In this document: positions 15,484 through 18,686 of the stretch, in pieces
Position numbering within the stretch: position 1 is the first letter of the stretch
Layout of the letters: each line of letters opens with the position of its first letter
Notes under the pieces: generated by a model
The model's input: only the letters and a program-made list of their open reading frames with translations
What the model was told of the DNA's origin: nothing
The model's database searches: none
Assembly: GCA_021802085.1 (NCBI GenBank)
Contig: JAKAAZ010000051.1
Coordinates: forward strand, 1 to 18,686
Length of the DNA stretch: 18,686 nt
Source: Acidobacteriota bacterium
Lineage (GTDB): Bacteria; Acidobacteriota; Terriglobia; Terriglobales; Acidobacteriaceae
Reading direction: 5' to 3'
Position numbers and translations under genes: made by a program

Positions 15484-15502
15484 CCTGCGTCGAATGCGCA
15501 GG
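15484..15502 (+). other. Stem-loop between the GWxTD and outer-membrane genes
   Basis: CCTGCG (15484-15489) and CGCAGG (15497-15502) form a 6-bp stem with a 7-nt loop, five nt after the GWxTD stop codon. No T-tract follows, so full termination is unlikely; it could lower read-through or stabilise the upstream message. The spacer 15479-15591 otherwise shows no gene. Confidence 0.35.
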
Positions 15503-15591
15503 CATTATGGAATCTTGTGCGTGGAAATTTCGAACCCCCAGCGATCTTCCGCCGCAGAGAGGGCAACCTCGAGTGAGTAGTTCAACGATCG

Positions 15592-17277
15592 GTGATTCGG
15601 TTCGCGTCTAAATTCGCATTGGCTGCGCTGTTGTCGTTAGCTTTCCCCGCTTGGGCTGCGGGTTCGGCTAGTATTAGCGGAGTTGTGCAGGATGGGAACC
15701 ATGCTCCTTTGATGGGAGCCGTCGTCGAGCTGTTTGGTGCGGAGCCCTTCCCTCTACTGACCGCGTTTACTGACATTCACGGACACTATCAATTCTCCGA
15801 CCTTGCTCCCGGGCAATACAGCATTCGCGTCTTGCAGGCGTATTCCTTGTCGGCACACCGCAAAAATATCCACGTCCAGAGCGATACACATGCCATCGTC
15901 AACCTGAATTTGATATCGGTGTTCGGCATGTCACAGTGGTTCCCCGCTGTCCCTCGCACCGCGAATGAGCCTGCGGACGATTGGAAGTGGACGCTTCGAT
16001 CAGGGGTGGATCGCCCCATCCTGCGCTGGATCGACACCTCCGGCAACAACGTAGAACGGGGCGATGTCTCTGTCCATCGCGACACCGCTCACCCCATGCA
16101 AGTGCACGCCGAGCTTACTGCGGGATCCTCGCAGTTTGGCGAAGGAGGGTTTCGTCAGGAAGCGTTCTTTCGCGTTCAGGAGGGAAATTCCAACGAGGCA
16201 ATCCTGCATGTGCAATCCTCCACGGACGGCGCGGGTCTTGTTGCTGCCGGTGTGGAAAGAAACCCGATGGCCGGAGATACGGCGCGTGCAGTGGCTTCAT
16301 TCCGCACGTTGCCCATGGATTTCGGCGCGGGCCTGGGCCGTCTGCAGATCTTTCAAATGCGCGGCGGAGAGCAGCTGGCCTTGAGCGACGAGGTGATGGC
16401 GCAGTTCGGCGCCGAGACCGAAGCTGTGCAGGCCGGGCAAAATGTGACCGCCGCTCTTCCGTTCATGGCGGTGCATCTGGAGGAGACCGGGAGCGTGATC
16501 AGCTACGGTATGGCGACCAGCACCGACCTGCAAGGACTGACCGACCTGGCTTCCTCCGGTGAGGTGCCGGCGATGGCGATGCAGGATGGAACTCTTCGGT
16601 TGACGCATTCCCTGCACCAGGAGTTTTCGATCGAGCGGAAATTGGCTGGCGTGCAACTGGAGGCGGCGTATTTTTATGATCATTTTGTTGACCCCGTCCT
16701 GAACGGTTATGGCGACGCCAGCGCATCTGAATTTTCCTCCGGAGATGTGCTTCTCGACCCGGTTACGGGTGCGTTTCGTTCCGTAGGCCCGAATTATTCA
16801 GGGGGCGGTTTCCGCGTCTTCGCCGCTCGCCAGATGAAAGGGAACATTTGGACGTCAGTCGAGTACGCCGAGGGACCCGCAATTGCGTTGCCTGGAACGG
16901 ATTTTTCTGGCCAGGCCTCGTTCGCGGATGCCCTGTCGAGCGTCATTCCAACCCGCACCCAGTCAGTCCTCGTCAGCATGCGCGGTCGCGTTCTCGGTTC
17001 AGGCACCACTTGGAACGCCGGATATCGCTGGCAACCGGAAGAGACCATCACAGCCGTCGATCCGTTCAATGCCGGAATGAACTCGCCCTTTCTTAGCCTG
17101 ATTCTTCATCAACCCGTCGGGTCCTCGAACTCCTCTCCGGACAGACTGGAATTGGTCTTTGTCATGCAGAATATGCTGGCGCAGGGATATCGACCGATCT
17201 ATGTGACCGCCGGCCAGACACTCTATTTCGCGCAGGTGCCGCGTTTACTAACAGGCGGGCTGGCCTTTTCTTTCTAG
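15592..17277 (+). CDS. Predicted outer-membrane protein with carboxypeptidase-regulatory-like domain
   Basis: The 561-residue product starts with a signal peptide (MIRFASKFALAALLSLAF, cleavage near WAAG, residues 21-24). A carboxypeptidase-regulatory-like, Ig-type fold follows (about 26-108: ASISGVVQDGNHAPLMGAVV, TDIHGHYQFSDLAPGQYSIRV). The remaining 450 residues show alternating polar/hydrophobic strands and the chain ends in GLAFSF, a terminal Phe as in many beta-barrel proteins. TonB-dependent transporters of this phylum often begin with the same N-terminal fold, but I see no plug domain or TonB box and the barrel part is shorter, so transport by TonB is not supported. It starts at GTG with no good ribosome-binding site; an in-frame TGA near 15574 rules out a longer protein. 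It lies 113 nt after the GWxTD gene and probably shares its transcript. Confidence 0.75.
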   Translation: MIRFASKFALAALLSLAFPAWAAGSASISGVVQDGNHAPLMGAVVELFGAEPFPLLTAFTDIHGHYQFSDLAPGQYSIRVLQAYSLSAHRKNIHVQSDTHAIVNLNLISVFGMSQWFPAVPRTANEPADDWKWTLRSGVDRPILRWIDTSGNNVERGDVSVHRDTAHPMQVHAELTAGSSQFGEGGFRQEAFFRVQEGNSNEAILHVQSSTDGAGLVAAGVERNPMAGDTARAVASFRTLPMDFGAGLGRLQIFQMRGGEQLALSDEVMAQFGAETEAVQAGQNVTAALPFMAVHLEETGSVISYGMATSTDLQGLTDLASSGEVPAMAMQDGTLRLTHSLHQEFSIERKLAGVQLEAAYFYDHFVDPVLNGYGDASASEFSSGDVLLDPVTGAFRSVGPNYSGGGFRVFAARQMKGNIWTSVEYAEGPAIALPGTDFSGQASFADALSSVIPTRTQSVLVSMRGRVLGSGTTWNAGYRWQPEETITAVDPFNAGMNSPFLSLILHQPVGSSNSSPDRLELVFVMQNMLAQGYRPIYVTAGQTLYFAQVPRLLTGGLAFSF

Positions 17278-17384
17278 ACTGCCAGCCATCCGTCATGAAG
17301 CCCGTCGGATTATGATATTCTTGCGTTGATTGCGATTGGATTGGAACAGTTTCGCCTCTCGCCGCCGCAGTATAACCCTTCCCA

Positions 17385-17460
17385 GGACGCGTAGCTCAAC
17401 TGGCAGAGCATTCGACTCTTAATCGACAGGTTGAAGGTTCGATTCCTTCCGCGTCCACCA
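17385..17460 (+). tRNA. tRNA-Lys (anticodon CTT), CCA encoded
   Basis: The acceptor stem is GGACGCG (17385-17391) with CGCGTCC (17450-17456). The D-arm AGCTC...GAGC, anticodon loop CTCTTAA with CTT at 17418-17420 and T-arm GAAGG-TTCGATT-CCTTC (17433-17449) all fold correctly. A discriminator A and an encoded CCA end the gene at 17460. The anticodon CTT reads lysine codon AAG. The first pair of the anticodon stem is a T-C mismatch, the rest is paired. TATAAC at 17371-17376 is a weak -10-like site just upstream without a good -35. The gene borders an integrase and is the likely integration site of a mobile element. Confidence 0.95.
17433..17460. other. Putative attachment site in the tRNA-Lys 3' end
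   Basis: Tyrosine recombinases of genomic islands commonly use the T-arm and acceptor end of a tRNA gene as the crossover core and restore that part of the tRNA on integration. Here the integrase stop lies 19 nt after the tRNA end and the gene points at the tRNA, the usual arrangement. No second copy of this segment was found in the window, so the exact core is not defined; the partner repeat would lie to the right of position 18686. Confidence 0.4.
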
Positions 17461-17479
17461 TCTAAACCCCATCGAATCA

Positions 17480-18665
17480 TTAAGATGTCGGATGCGCTCC
17501 GGTGGCTCCGTTGGCCTTGTTTTCCAAAACTTGACCAAAAACTTGACCAAACTTTTTTCGCTGGTTCCGCTGGTTGATAATCTCGCGCAGCGGTTCCAGT
17601 TCCTGGTGCTGGTACGGCTCCATCGATTTCAGATCCACGTGTCCCATGGACTTGGCGACGGCGAAGGCGTTGCGGCTTTTCTTCATCGTGTACGTGCCAT
17701 AGGTATGCCGGGCTGAATAAGGAACCAGCTTCTTGTCCAATCCAGCCCGGTTTCGAGCTGCCTGGAAGCCCTTGGCAATGCTTGTCAGGTGGCCGGATTT
17801 GGAACGAGGCGATGGGAAAACCCACCCCTCTTTCCGTTCTCCGCACCACTGCCGTAGCATCGTTTTGACCCGTTCGCTCATGGCCACAAAGCGCCGCGCC
17901 TTTTCGGTTTTGCCTTTCGGTATCCAGATACGGTTCGCATCCCAATGAAGGTTTTCAATCCGCATCGGGAACACCTCGTCCGGGCGCATCCCGCAATCCT
18001 GCAGGATGACCATGACGAGCCACGCCTGCTCACGCATGCGCCTGGTTCGGCGATGCCTGATCGGCTCCCGGTAGGCATGCTCCAGATGGTCCTCGGTCCG
18101 ATCGTCAATCAACCGGTCTCGTCCGGGAGCTTCGGCCAACGTGATCCTGGACGTTTCGCGCAGCACTTTCCATTCCAGCGCCTTGCTCTGCATGCGCTTG
18201 AGCGTGCGCAGCGCCTGGTTTGTGTAATGGCCGGTGCATGGAAGCAGTTCGTTGCGGGTCACATACTTCCCGTCAGCGTCTTTCTTTTTCCGGTCAATGG
18301 CGGGACGCTTGAAGACCACCGATTCCGCGATATCCTGCGTAATCTGGTCGAGGGTCATTCCTGCAAGTTTCGAGTAGCTCAACAGTCTCCAGCCATAAAG
18401 GTAATAGCGTTTCCCATTCGGGCTGAGGCGCTGTGAATTTTCCACCCATTGCAAAAAGCGTACTGAAAATTCTCGCAGGGTGGGCGGTTTCTTCCTTTGC
18501 ATGCACAGTGTTTGCGCGACCCTCATGAAGGCTCGCAAGCAGGGTGGCTTCGACGACCGCGGCGGCGGTCCTCTTGGTTTGTTTCGTGCTATTGCAGTAT
18601 CGCTTTCCTTCAAAGTAAAACGAGTACCACCAATAACGACTATCGGGCAGTTGAAATAGAGACAA
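17480..18665 (-). pseudogene. Tyrosine recombinase (integrase), frameshifted
   Basis: Two overlapping frames make up one integrase. The N-terminal frame starts at a TTG (18665) and reads SLFQLPDSRYWWYSFYFEGK then TKQTKRTAAAVVEATLLASL, an arm-binding-type domain. The rest continues in another frame, from about RKKPPTLREFSVRFLQW near 18493, to the TAA at 17480. The catalytic part is complete: Arg in CGMRPDEV, Lys in PKGKTEKARR, box II PYSARHTYGT (Tyr replaces the usual first His), His in MGHVDL and the nucleophile Tyr at 17612-17614 (EPYQH). The frame changes between about 18488 and 18518; joining the frames requires skipping one base. The catalytic frame alone has an ATG at 18613, but its first 38 or so residues are out-of-frame sequence. 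The protein catalyses island integration and excision when intact; as read here it is probably inactive, unless the shift is a sequencing error. Confidence 0.8.
17526..17549. repeat. 12-bp tandem duplication at the integrase 3' end
   Basis: AAAACTTGACCA occurs twice without a gap (17526-17537 and 17538-17549). On the - strand it encodes an in-frame repeat of Phe-Gly-Gln-Val near the C-terminus of the integrase, after the catalytic Tyr. Confidence 0.85.
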
Positions 18666-18669
18666 GGTG

Positions 18670-18676
18670 CTCCTCC
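18670..18676 (-). promoter_or_regulatory. Ribosome-binding site supporting the TTG start of the integrase
   Basis: On the - strand GGAGGAG (18676 to 18670) lies four nt before the TTG at 18665. This strong Shine-Dalgarno sequence fixes the true integrase N-terminus at a TTG and shows that the N-terminal frame is a real gene start, so the break downstream is a frameshift and not a shorter gene. Confidence 0.75.
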
Positions 18677-18686
18677 GTGATTGCCC

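Noticed and set aside
18488..18518. Programmed ribosomal frameshift in the integrase
   Set aside because: No slippery heptamer with a downstream structure is evident, and tyrosine recombinases of this kind are not known to need one; mutation or sequence error is simpler.
17433..18686. Second attachment site or cargo genes of the island inside the window
   Set aside because: No repeat of the tRNA 3' end was found and the integrase fills the sequence to the edge, so the cargo is outside the window.

Overview
The window looks like a chromosomal segment of an Acidobacteriota bacterium, most likely of the Terriglobia/Acidobacteriaceae group. This is inferred from gene content, not from a marker-gene comparison: a GWxTD-domain secreted protein next to a carboxypeptidase-regulatory-like outer-membrane protein, a small basic protein I associate with acidobacterial genomes, an IF2 with a very long Ala/Pro/Gly linker, and moderately GC-rich DNA with dense genes.

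Left part (1-5777, + strand): a short leader with a hairpin and T-tract, then rimP-nusA-infB, the conserved translation/transcription-factor operon. rbfA and truB, which often follow infB, are absent. Middle part (5778-10703): infB is followed by the broken 3' tail of a CPA2-type cation/proton antiporter (- strand). Next come an AsmA-like inner-membrane-anchored protein (+) and, converging on it and sharing a CTAG stop palindrome, a - strand group read from right to left: a lone receiver-domain response regulator, the broken 3' tail of an M3 metallopeptidase, ffh (SRP GTPase) and a peroxiredoxin-like protein.

Right-middle part (10850-13564): a small conserved hypothetical gene with its own terminator converges on a - strand pair of membrane-fusion adaptor and MacB/LolD-type ABC ATPase. 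These form two thirds of a MacAB-like exporter, and no permease is present. A divergent promoter region (13508-13768) separates this pair from a + strand pair for the cell envelope: a secreted GWxTD protein and a predicted outer-membrane protein with an N-terminal carboxypeptidase-regulatory-like fold.

Right edge (17385-18686): a tRNA-Lys(CTT) with encoded CCA is followed 19 nt later by a tyrosine recombinase pointing its 3' end at the tRNA, the usual layout of an island integrated into a tRNA gene. The integrase is split by a frameshift between its N-terminal arm-binding part and its otherwise complete catalytic part, so the element is probably immobile unless this is a sequence error. Any cargo would lie to the right of the window.

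I see no CRISPR array, insertion sequence, rRNA or clear multi-gene novel system. The most unusual points are the two gene 3'-end relics, the broken integrase at tRNA-Lys, the exporter without its permease, and the GWxTD/outer-membrane pair of unknown function.
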